A DNA stretch of 7,966 nt from Silvimonas sp. JCM 19000 (GCA_001313065.1 BBFD01000191.1:1-7966); one strand, 5' to 3'. Positions 1 to 7,721 are shown, numbered from the stretch's first letter. Notes: generated by a model from the letters alone, not told the origin. Numbers and translations: made by a program.

Positions 1-2099
1 CGTTGCGGCACCACATTACGCGGCGGCGCCACCGGGCGCTCGCCCGGTTGTGCGCGGGAATCAGATGTTGCGGGCTGTTGCCGATCAACTCGGCGCGACC
101 CATCGCCACCAGCGCCTCGCGCAGGATGGGCCAGTTGGCGGGATCGTGATAACGCAAGAACGCTTTGTGCACCTTGCGTTGATGCGCATCGCGGATGATT
201 TCGACCTTCTCCGAGCTACGCGCCAGCTTGCGCAAAGGATTACGCCGCGTGTGCCACATGGTGGTGGCCATGGCCATCGGCGTCGGCGTAAAGGCCTGCA
301 CCTGATCGGGCTTGAAGTTATTCGACTTCAGCCACAGGGCCAGATTGAGCATGTCCTCGTTGGTGGTGCCTGGGTGGGCCGCAATGAAATACGGAATCAG
401 ATACTGTTTTTTTGCCCGCCTGCGCCGAGAACTTGTCGAATAGCTGCTTGAACTTCTCAAACGTGCCTATGCCCGGCTTCATCATCTTGGACAGCGGGCC
501 GTCTTCGGTATGTTCCGGGGCAATCTTCAGGTAACCACTCACGTGGTGGGTTACCAGCTCTTTAATATATTCAGGGTTTTCCACCGCCAGGTCGTAGCGC
601 AGCCCCGAGCCGATGGTGATTTTTTTTGACCCCCGGAATGGCGCGCGCCTTGCGATACAGCTGTATCAGCGGTGCGTGGTCGGTGTTCAGGTTTTCGCAA
701 ATACCGGGGTAAACGCAGGACAGGCGACGACAGGATTGCTCGATCTTGGGGTCTTTACAGGCCAGCCGATACATATTGGCGGTCGGGCCGCCCAGGTCGG
801 AGATATGCCCGGTAAAACCCTTGGTCTTGTCGCGGATTTCCACGATCTCGTTCAGGATCGATTCTTCCGAACGGCTCTGGATAATGCGGCCTTCGTGTTC
901 GGTAATCGAACAGAAGGTACAGCCGCCAAAACAGCCGCGCATGATGTTGATCGAAAAAACGGATCATCTCCCACGCCGGTATCCGTGCGCCGTTATACGA
1001 CGGATGCGGATTACGCGCGTAATGCAGGCCGTAGATGTAATCCATTTCTTCGGTGGTCAAGGGAATCGGCGGCGGATTCAGCCAGACATCGCGTTCACCA
1101 TGGGTCTGCACCATGGCGCGCGCGTTGCCGGGATTGGACTCCAGATGCAGCGTGCGGCTGGCGTGGGCGTACAGCACCGGATCATAGGCAACCGCTTCAT
1201 ACGCCGGAATCCGCACCACGGTTTTCTGGCGCTGCGCTTGTTTGGCAGCCAGGCGTTCAGCCTTGGAAACAATGCGGATCGGCTGCGCTGCATCGGGCGG
1301 CGTGACTGGCTCGCTGGATTTTTTTCCGGTTCCATTGCATAGGGATCGGGGTGTGCATCCACGCGGCCCGGGGTGTCGACCGTGGTCGAATCCAGCTCGG
1401 TCCAGTCTGCGGCGGGCATCCAGCCGTGCTGCGTCATAAAGGCGGTGCCACGCACATCGCGGATTTGCGCCAGGCGCTCACCGGCGGCGGCCCGTTGTGC
1501 GACTTCGACCAGGGCGCGCTCGGCATTGCCGAACAGCAGAATGTCGGCCTTGGCATACACCAGTGCCGATTGCCGCACTTGTCACTCCAGTAATCGTATT
1601 GCGCAATCCGGCGCAGGCTGGCTTCGATGCCACCGGCCATGATCTCGACCCCGGGAAACGCTTCGCGGCAGCGCTGGCTGTATACCGTCAACGCGCGATC
1701 CGGACGTTTGCCGCCCTCGCCGTTGGCGGTATACGCATCATCCGAACGCGGCTTTTTATCCGCCGTGTAGCGGTTGATCATCGAATCCATATTGCCGGCA
1801 GTCACGCCAAAGAACAGTCGCGGCTTGCCCAGCACCTTGAAGCCATCCGCCGAATGCCAATCGGGCTGGCTGATAATGCCGACGCGAAAGCCCTGCGCTT
1901 CCAGCAATCGGCCGATCAATGCCATACCAAAGCTGGGGTGATCAATATAGGCGTCGCCGGTCACCAGGATGATGTCGCACTCGTCCCAGCCCAGCGCGTC
2001 CATTTCGGCGCGACTCATCGGCAGAAACGGCACCGGTTTGCGCGGTTGCATACCTTGCGGCAGTTGGAAAATGGGCGTGGGCGTGGACGACGGGTTCAT
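1..2099 (-). CDS. ygiQ: YgiQ family (UPF0313) radical SAM protein, C-terminus off window, five apparent frameshifts
   Basis: Joined across frame breaks, the minus strand encodes about 698 residues of a YgiQ-type radical SAM protein. The N-terminal domain has [55 protein letters not shown] and GGIEASLRR. The radical SAM core follows, with the [4Fe-4S] motif CFGGCTFC (C-x3-C-x2-C) at 910-933, about residue 390, then [60 protein letters not shown] and [16 protein letters not shown] near the C-terminus. I matched these to E. coli YgiQ from memory (about 740 residues); the family's substrate is not established. Breaks: a base missing at 1579-1580 (between YWSDK and VRQSAL); the 7-T run 1319-1325 (two extra or one missing); one extra base each at 954-959, 620-627 and 407-413. 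A sixth may lie at 46-47. The ATG at 2097-2099 lacks a strong Shine-Dalgarno but sits just before the conserved N-terminus. It lies 60 bp downstream of the LysR gene, same strand. I infer sequence errors, not decay, since all core motifs survive. Confidence 0.93.
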
Positions 2100-2140
2100 T
2101 GGTGCGGTCTTGTTGCGAGCAATCGAGCATTTTCGCAGAA

Positions 2141-2155
2141 ATGAGCCGCGCTCAT
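2141..2155. repeat. 15-bp perfect inverted repeat between the LysR gene and ygiQ
   Basis: ATGAGC, three bases, then GCTCAT form a perfect palindrome in the 60-bp gap between the LysR stop codon and the ygiQ start. A looser CATTT/AAATG repeat (2128-2132 and 2139-2143) overlaps its edge. No T-run follows on the minus strand, so it does not look like an intrinsic terminator. It could be an operator upstream of ygiQ or chance. Confidence 0.3.
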
Positions 2156-2159
2156 GAAA

Positions 2160-3092
2160 CTATTCCTTGCTATTCATCGGAATACGGTCGGCAGCGGGCG
2201 GCTCGGTACTGCTTTGCATGACTTCCCTGAAGCGCGCAATCAGCGGCGAGGCATCATCGGTGCGCGTCGCCAGCGAGGCCACGCTGATGGCACCGGGGTC
2301 GGAAATCGGCCGATAACATACGCCCTCCACCTGGATGCAGGACAAGGGCCCCGGCAAAATCGACACGCCCAGCCCCGCTGCCACCAGCCCGATCAGCGTG
2401 GTGCCTTCGCGCGCCTCCTGCACCACGTTGGGCACAAAACCGGCGGCCTGGCACAAACGCAGAATCTGTCGATGTATGCCAGTCCCGGCACTGGCCGGAT
2501 AGGTCACAAAAGGCTGGTCGCGTAATTGCGCGAGGCTCACCTTATCCTGCGCCGCCAAGGGGTTATCGCGGCGCAAGACGGCCACCAACGGGTCAGATAA
2601 AAAACGGCAACAAGCTGATATTGGGCGGCGCTTCGACATCGCCGCCGCGCACCATACCCAAGTCCAGCTTGCCCGCCGCCACCGCGCGCAACTGGTCCAA
2701 CGTCATCATCTCGCGCAAGGTTAACGTCACATGCGGATGGCGCTCGCGGAAGGCATGGATCAACGCGGGTAGCAAGGTGGTAAACGGCAGCGACGGGGTA
2801 AAGCCGATGCGTAACTCGCCCACTTCACCACGCGCGGCGCGGCGCGCATCTTCGGTCGCGTCGCGGGTTTGCTGCAGGATCTGCCGCGCGTGTATCAAAA
2901 AAAACGCTCGCCCGCCGCCGTCAGACTGACCCGGCGTTTGGTCCGGGCAAACAAGGCCACGCCCAGTTCATCTTCCAGCGCCTGGATTTGCTGGCTCAGC
3001 GGCGGCTGACCGATATGCAGGCGCGCTGCGGCGCGGGTGAAATGCAGTTCCTCGGCCACGGTGACGAAGTAACGCAGATGTCGCAATTCCAT
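2160..3092 (-). CDS. LysR family transcriptional regulator (YnfL-like), two apparent frameshifts
   Basis: Repaired, this gives about 309 residues, normal for a LysR regulator. The N-terminal winged helix-turn-helix spans about residues 1-60: [18 protein letters not shown], then [18 protein letters not shown] and [19 protein letters not shown]. The linker helix follows, then an effector-binding domain with [47 protein letters not shown] and [18 protein letters not shown]. Breaks: the 8-base run 2897-2904 (two extra bases best restore the family pattern AGxxFLxxARxIL; one missing base is the alternative) and 2599-2604 (one extra base, between SLLPF and LSDPL). The ATG at 3090-3092 starts exactly at the usual LysR beginning. 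It is divergent from the MFS transporter, the classic arrangement in which a LysR protein controls its neighbour and itself from the shared gap. The E. coli YnfL likeness is from memory. The ligand cannot be read from sequence. Confidence 0.92.
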
Positions 3093-3197
3093 CGATAAAT
3101 ATCTCAAACCAATCAGAACAGGCATAAATATATATTGGACCAGCAGTAGGCGCAGTCCTAACATCGCCGCATCGTTTAAAACAATGCCGTTCGCATC
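3093..3197. promoter_or_regulatory. Divergent promoter/operator gap between the LysR regulator and the MFS transporter
   Basis: This 105-bp gap is AT-rich compared with its neighbours, mainly at 3093-3137. It should hold both promoters and the LysR binding site, as is usual for such pairs. Visible inverted repeats are CCAAT (3109-3113) with ATTGG (3134-3138), and GGAC (3137-3140) with GTCC (3155-3158). A weak sigma-70-like pair for the transporter is TTGGAC (3135-3140) and TAACAT (3159-3164) with 18-bp spacing. No single T-N11-A site stands out. The regulatory role is inferred from gene layout, not from a clear motif. Confidence 0.5.
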
Positions 3198-4470
3198 ATG
3201 CCCAGCACGATATCCCCCACCACCGCAGCCATCCCCGATCGCCGCCGCCAGCGCATTCAAGCGGGCACGCCCGAATTCAAACGGACCAATCTGGCGCTGT
3301 TTCTCGGCGGATTTTCCACGTTCTGGTTGCTGTACTGGGTGCAGCCGCTGCTGCCGCTGTTTGCGCGGGTGTTTGGCATCAGCCCTGCCGCCAGCAGCGT
3401 CACGCTTTCTGCAGCCACCGGTGCTTGGCGCTGGCACTGATTCCGGCCAGTTTTCTGGCCGACCGCTACGGGCGCAAGCCGGTGATGTGCTGCGCCATGT
3501 TCGCCGCCGCCATATTGACCATGCTGACGGCCGCTGCGCCGGGCTACAGCAGCATGCTGATTTTGCGGGCACTCTCGGGCATGGTGCTGGCGGGCTTGCC
3601 GGCCGTGGCGATGGCGTATCTGGGCGAAGAAATCGATCCGGCCTCGCTCGGCGCGGCCATGGGCGTGTATATCGCAGGTACCGCGCTGGGTGGCATGAGC
3701 GGCCGTCTCGCCACTTCGTTTATTGCCGATTTCACCTCATGGCGTCTGGCTGGCGCGCTGGTCGGCGCCACCGGTCTGATTGCCGCCACCGTCTTCTGGC
3801 GCAATCTGCCGGCGTCGCGCCATTTTGTAGCGCGGCCGCTGCCCACCAGCCGCGTGGGCCGGCTTGCCTGGCGCAAGCGATCAAAGCGCTGTTTGCCGAT
3901 GAGGGTCTGCCGTGGCTGTTCTGCGTCGGCTTTCTGCTGATGGGCTGCTTTGTCAGCCTGTACAACTACATCGGCTTTCGGCTGGAACGCGCGCCGTTCA
4001 ATTTGTCCGATGCCGCGATTGGTTGCATTTTTGCGCTGTATCTGACCGGCACCGTGGCCTCCACCTGGTCTGGCCGCCTGGCCGACCGGATAGGCCGTCG
4101 GCGCGTGCTGTGGGGCACCAAGTTGCTGATGCTGGCCGGGCTGGTTCTCACCTTGTCGGACTGGTTGCCGCTGGTAGTGGTCGGCATAGGCCTGTTTACT
4201 TTTGCCTTCTTTGCCGGCCATACCACCGCCAGCAGCTGGGTGGGGCGCCGTGCCGGTCCGGCCAAAGCCCTGGCCTCGGCCTTGTACCTGAGCGCGTATT
4301 ACCTGGGCAGCAGCCTGGTGGGCTCTCTATCTGGTTTGTTCTGGCATCGTGGCGGCTGGTCTGGCGTGGCGGCGGCGCTGGTGCTGATCCTGATGCTGAG
4401 CATTGCCGTGGCTTGGCGCCTGCGTAGCCTGCCCGTCAAACAATGCAGGCGCCTGAATTTACGTCGGTAA
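3198..4470 (+). CDS. ynfM: MFS transporter, YnfM-like (putative efflux permease), two apparent frameshifts
   Basis: Joined, this encodes about 424 residues, close to the length I recall for E. coli YnfM (about 417), with the usual 12 hydrophobic segments of the major facilitator superfamily. After a short hydrophilic N-terminus come [34 protein letters not shown], the TM2-3 motif [43 protein letters not shown] and [18 protein letters not shown]. The second half repeats motif A as [12 protein letters not shown], then [34 protein letters not shown] and [10 protein letters not shown]. Breaks: one base missing near 3425-3426 (after SAATG) and one missing, or two extra, within 3855-3872 (before [12 protein letters not shown]). 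The ATG at 3198 opens the frame with the conserved N-terminus and has no good Shine-Dalgarno. An ATG at 3184 is in the frame that becomes coding only after the second break, so it is not the start. The inner-membrane location is inferred, and the substrate is unknown. Confidence 0.92.
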
Positions 4471-4515
4471 CCCTGCGCCAAACTGACCGCCCTGGCGGCC
4501 GCGCTTCCATCCGTC

Positions 4516-4543
4516 GCCGCGCCCCTGTGGCGCGGCTTTTTTT
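4516..4543 (+). terminator. Rho-independent terminator of the MFS transporter gene
   Basis: A perfect 8-bp GC-rich stem, GCCGCGCC (4516-4523) and GGCGCGGC (4529-4536), encloses the 5-nt loop CCTGT and is followed directly by seven T (4537-4543). It lies 45 bp past the transporter stop codon. It should separate that unit from the signalling genes downstream. Confidence 0.93.
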
Positions 4544-4651
4544 GCGACGCTTGTTTGACCCCGGCAGCCATGAGCCGACGAGCGCGCCCCGCGCTCCGCC
4601 CTATCCCGCATCAATAACGGGCCCAGCATTGGTGCGGGTTGCGCGCTTGCT

Positions 4652-4750
4652 CAGTCAAATGCTGACGCGATCCGTAGGATGTTGTCAGGTGTTTTCCTAC
4701 AAAGCTGTGAAAAAGCGCTCACCAAATATCAGCAAAGCATGATTTGACTG
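4652..4750. repeat. 9-bp inverted repeat pair flanking about 80 bp
   Basis: CAGTCAAAT at 4652-4660 is the exact reverse complement of ATTTGACTG at 4742-4750. Between them lies another perfect pair, GTAGGA (4674-4679) and TCCTAC (4695-4700). The right arm contains the TTGACT hexamer. This may be a paired operator or chance; no nearby gene resembles a mobile element. Confidence 0.3.
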
Positions 4751-4788
4751 TCATCACCGCGTTTTTTTGTGGCTAAACTGCACTCATA

Positions 4789-4805
4789 CAGGCACTCGAT
4801 GCCTG
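4789..4805 (+). repeat. Perfect 6-bp hairpin in the leader region
   Basis: CAGGCA (4789-4794) and TGCCTG (4800-4805) enclose the loop CTCGA. This is the first hairpin after the possible -10 box at 4774-4779, so it would sit at the 5' end of the transcript. No T-run follows, so it is not an intrinsic terminator. Confidence 0.45.
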
Positions 4806-4855
4806 ATGTTGTGTGTAAGCATTTGCCAGAGTGCTGAGCATATGACACCCGACTC

Positions 4856-4890
4856 AACCGGTAACGGTTCCGCCGACCTCACAGCGGCGG
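4856..4890 (+). repeat. Two directly adjacent perfect hairpins, the first with a GTAA (GNRA-type) loop
   Basis: AACCG-GTAA-CGGTT (4856-4869) is a 5-bp stem capped by a GNRA-type tetraloop sequence. It abuts CCGCCG (4870-4875) and CGGCGG (4885-4890), a second perfect stem with a 9-nt loop. Two abutting stems and a GNRA loop are common in folded RNA, which is why I regard this as a possible structured leader. It does not fit the c-di-GMP (GEMM) riboswitch as I know it. Confidence 0.45.
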
Positions 4891-4961
4891 CCAGCGCAAA
4901 CGTGTGCGGAGGTCGAATAACAACGGGGCGTAAATCGCACCCAGGTGGAGCAGACCATGTG

Positions 4962-4977
4962 GTCGGCTGGTGCCGAC
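4962..4977 (+). repeat. Perfect 6-bp hairpin with 4-nt loop shortly upstream of the response regulator
   Basis: GTCGGC (4962-4967) and GCCGAC (4972-4977) enclose TGGT. It lies 43 nt before the response regulator start and leaves its ribosome site free. It may be part of the same folded leader. Confidence 0.45.
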
Positions 4978-5020
4978 AGGAAAACAGCATGGCGCACACC
5001 GGTGCACAAAGAGAGGCGAT

Positions 5021-5438
5021 ATGCGACGTATTCCGGGGGCCAATGTATTGATCGTTGATGACGATGAATACAACCGTAAATTGCTGAATATTTTTTATCA
5101 GCACTGAAGGGCATAAGCCCATTGAAGCCAGCAGCGCGCAGCAGGCGCTGCAACTGGCCGATGCCGATCATCCAGACATCATCCTGCTTGATTTGATGAT
5201 GCCCGGGGTCGACGGTTTTGAACTGGCCCGACAGCTTAAAGGGAACCCGCGCACGGCGGATATCCCGTTGGTGGTGGTGTCCGCGCTGGACGACCCCGCC
5301 GTCGCACAGCGTGCCATCAGCTGCGGCGTGGACGGCTTTGTGCAAAAGCCGCTCGACCGCTGGCAGCTGCTGCAAACCGTCAACAAGTTGCTCAAAGTCG
5401 ACACCGGCGCCGCACCGGGTACGGACGCCGATGCCTGA
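5021..5438 (+). CDS. Single-domain response regulator (CheY-like receiver), one apparent frameshift
   Basis: Repaired, this is a 138-residue protein made of one receiver domain and a short tail, with no DNA-binding or enzymatic output domain. It starts MRRIPGANVLIVDDDEYNRK, with the acidic pair Asp13/Asp14. The phospho-acceptor is Asp57 in IILLDLMMPGVDGFEL, the switch serine is Ser87 in LVVVSALDD, and the conserved lysine is Lys109 in GFVQKPLD. All key receiver residues are present, so phosphorylation is likely. The frame breaks at the six-T run 5091-5096, where one extra T separates LLNIF from ISTEGH. The ATG at 5021 has a good ribosome site, GAGAGG, 4 nt upstream. Its stop overlaps the start of the next gene by 8 nt, which points to translational coupling. 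It probably acts by protein contact, perhaps on the coupled EAL protein (inference). No partner kinase is in view. Confidence 0.93.
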
Positions 5439-7721
5439 ATTCACCTCGCCCACCGATTCGGCGCGCAGCGTAGGCCTGTTTGGCCTGCTTAGCCGCATCA
5501 ACCGCATCACGCTGGATACGCACAGCCCCGATGAGTTGTTATTGAATCTGTGTCGGGCGTTTGGTGAGAGCGGGTTGTTCCGCTTTGCCTGGGCGGGCCT
5601 GGTCGAACCCGATTCGGCCGACTTGCGCCCGCTCACCTATTGGGGCGATCAGGATCACTGGCTGCGCCGCTTTGGCGCCACCTGCACACTGGCCCGACGC
5701 GCACGGGAAGCAGGCGAAGCGCAATTCAACAACGATTTATCCACGCAGGATGACGACGAATCGCGGGCGCTGGTTGATAGCGGCATTTATGCTGCGGCCG
5801 CCATCCCGGTACGCGAAAGCGGCCGCGTCAGCTGCGTGCTGAACCTGCTGGCCACGCAGGCCGGCACCTTCGACGATGCGCTCTGCAATCTGCTGCGCGA
5901 AGTGGCCGACAACGTCGCCTTTGCGCTGGAACATATGCTGGGCATCCAGCAACGTTCGGCCGCCGAATCGCGCATTCATTACCTGGCCTATTACGAAGCG
6001 CAGACCGGCCTGCCCAACCGCATTCTGCTGGAACAGCGCATGCAGCAGATCACCCAGGCGCGCCGGGCGAAGCCCGTTATCTGACTTTGCTTGATATCAA
6101 ATTGCGCCGGCTGGATCAGGTCATCCAGATCCTCGGCCATCAGGCCGTCGACGGTGCCTTGCGCACGCTGGCGCAACGGCTGGAAGCCTATCGCGGCTAC
6201 GACGGCATTCTGGCGCAACTGGGTGCCGATGAATTTGCACTGGCCTTTCCCGGCTTTCCCGGCAGCAATGCGGTCGGCGCGCTCATCCACCATGTCCACA
6301 GCGTGTTGCAGCAAAGCGTGCAAGTGGATGGCCAGGAAGTGTTTTTTGAATGCCGGCATCGGCGTCGCCATCTATCCGCTGCATGAAAGCGATGTGCGCT
6401 ACTTGTTGCGCCGCGCTCGCGCAGCGGCCGAACGCGCCGCGCAGGAAGGCGGTTTGCGCTATTACAGCGCCGACCTCGAAAAAAAGGTCTGGAACAACGC
6501 TTGCAACTCGAAGCTGATTTGCATCGTGCGCTTGAACGCGAAGAGTTCGAGTTGTTTTTTTCAGCCACAACTTAATCTCAAAACCGGCGCCATCGTCGGC
6601 GTTGAGGCTTTGTTGCGCTGGCGCCATCCCGAAAAAAAAGGCCTGGTCGGCCCGGCCCAGTTCATTCCGATGATGGAAGAATGCGGCATGATGCCGGCCG
6701 TGGGCGAATGGGTATTGCGCACGGCCTGTGCCAAGCGCGCGGCTGGCAAGACGCCGGGCTGCCGCAAGTGCAGATTGCGGTGAATATGTCGGTGCAGCAG
6801 TTCCGTCTCTCCGGCATCGTCAACGTGGTCAAACGCGCCTTGCAAGAGACCGGGCTGGCCCCGGAATGGCTGGAGCTGGAGCTGACCGAATCGCTGATTC
6901 TGGAAAACGCCGACCGCATTATTCAGGTCATGCATGACCTTAAAGCCCTCGGGGTCAGCCTGAGCCTGGATGACTTTGGTACCGGCTATTCGTCGCTGGC
7001 TTATCTGCAGCGGTTTCCGATCGATCGCATCAAGATCGATAAATCGTTTATCCGCGATGTCGCCATCAAAACCGAAAGCGCCGCCCTGGTCCGCGCCATT
7101 GTGGCGATGGCGCACAGCCTGGGTTTGTCGACCATCGCCGAAGGCGTGGAGAACGACAGCCAGCTCGGCTATTTGCGCAAACAGTTCTGCCACGAAATGC
7201 AGGGCTTTTTTTATTCAGCCGTCCGCTACCCGAAAACGAGCTGCTGCAGTTGCTGCGCGATGATCGCAAGCTGGATCTGGAAGAAGACATCGACGCCGCG
7301 CGCTTTACCTTGCTGGTGGTGGACGATGACGCCGATTCGCTCGGCCAGATCAACCGCAGCTTGCGCCGTGATGGCTGGCAAGTGCTGGAAGCCAGCAGCA
7401 CCGAGGCGGCACTGGACATCCTGGCCACGCGCCAGGTGGGCGTGGTGATCAGCGACCACAATATGCCCGACCTGGCCGGCACCGATTTTCTGCATCGCGT
7501 TAAAAAAGCTCTACCCCGATATCGTGCGGATTTTGCTCACCGGTTATTCCGAATTTGCCAGCGTCATTGCTGCCGTCAACCGGGGCGATCTGTACAAAGT
7601 GTTGGGCAAGCCGTGGGAAGACGAGGTGTTGCGCGAGGCGATACGGGATGCGTTTCGCCAGTACGAAATCGTGAGCGGCAATCGCGCCATGGTGCAGCAA
7701 CGCGCCAGTACGCCCCCTTGA
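5431..7721 (+). CDS. GAF - degenerate GGDEF - EAL - receiver protein (predicted c-di-GMP phosphodiesterase), seven apparent frameshifts
   Basis: Repaired length is about 761 residues. GAF sensor domain (about 10-170): [45 protein letters not shown] domain (about 180-350): LPNR is kept, but the signature is GADEF (265-269) and the metal/substrate stretch reads [16 protein letters not shown], lacking the usual Asp and Asn residues, so cyclase activity is unlikely. EAL domain (about 360-605) looks catalytically intact: Glu391 (EALLRW), Asn451 (VNMS), Glu486 (LTES), Asp513/Asp514 ([10 protein letters not shown]), Lys534 (KIDKSF), Glu570/Glu573 (AEGVEN), Gln590 (QGF). C-terminal receiver (about 622-745): VVDDD, Asp674 (SDHNMP), Thr702 (LLTGYSE), Lys725 (GKPWED). 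This implies c-di-GMP hydrolysis gated by a GAF signal and phosphorylation. Breaks: base missing at 6065-6067 and 6731-6732; one extra at 6342-6347, 6555-6561 and 7502-7507; two extra (or one missing) at 6479-6485 and 7206-7212. No transmembrane segment seen. ATG 5431 overlaps the upstream stop and has only a weak ribosome site. Confidence 0.93.

Larger units (their letters stand above)
4544..5020 (+). other. 477-bp gap with no convincing gene; likely promoter and structured leader of the c-di-GMP unit
   Basis: Open frames in this stretch are short and have no recognisable protein motif. The stretch is instead rich in short perfect inverted repeats: 4674-4679 with 4695-4700, 4789-4805, 4856-4869, 4870-4890 and 4962-4977. 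GCACTC at 4780-4785 could also pair with GAGTGC at 4829-4834. A TAAACT hexamer (4774-4779) could be a -10 box, which would place a start near 4786 and give a leader of about 235 nt. The only good -35-like hexamer, TTGACT at 4744-4749, is 24 bp away, too far for normal sigma-70 spacing. I could not match the hairpins to a known riboswitch. A leader role is inference. Confidence 0.4.

Noticed and set aside
613..1342. Long plus-strand ORFs opposite ygiQ
   Set aside because: They are complements of well-conserved radical SAM coding sequence, including the cysteine cluster.
3184..4470. A single uninterrupted 428-codon frame on the plus strand across the transporter
   Set aside because: Only its last part (from about 3870) gives transporter sequence. 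Before that the true coding sequence lies in two other frames, as shown by TLALF-type helices, motif A and GEEIDP.
4744..4779. Sigma-70 promoter from TTGACT and TAACT-like TAAACT
   Set aside because: Spacing is 24 bp, outside the normal range, and no better -35 box pairs with TAAACT. Sigma-54 and sigma-28 patterns also fail.
4856..4950. c-di-GMP (GEMM) riboswitch upstream of the c-di-GMP genes
   Set aside because: The genes make it attractive, but the conserved GEMM core sequence could not be found. A covariance search would settle it.
4767..5051. 94-codon plus-strand ORF in the leader region
   Set aside because: No motif, no ribosome site at its start, overlaps the response regulator start out of frame, and lies over several perfect hairpins.
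5091..5096. Programmed ribosomal frameshifting at the T/A runs
   Set aside because: It would need to occur many times across unrelated genes in both directions; sequence error explains all cases more simply.
4854..5636. 260-codon minus-strand ORF opposite the response regulator
   Set aside because: Antisense shadow of the receiver and GAF coding sequence in GC-rich DNA; composition is low-complexity and no motif is seen.
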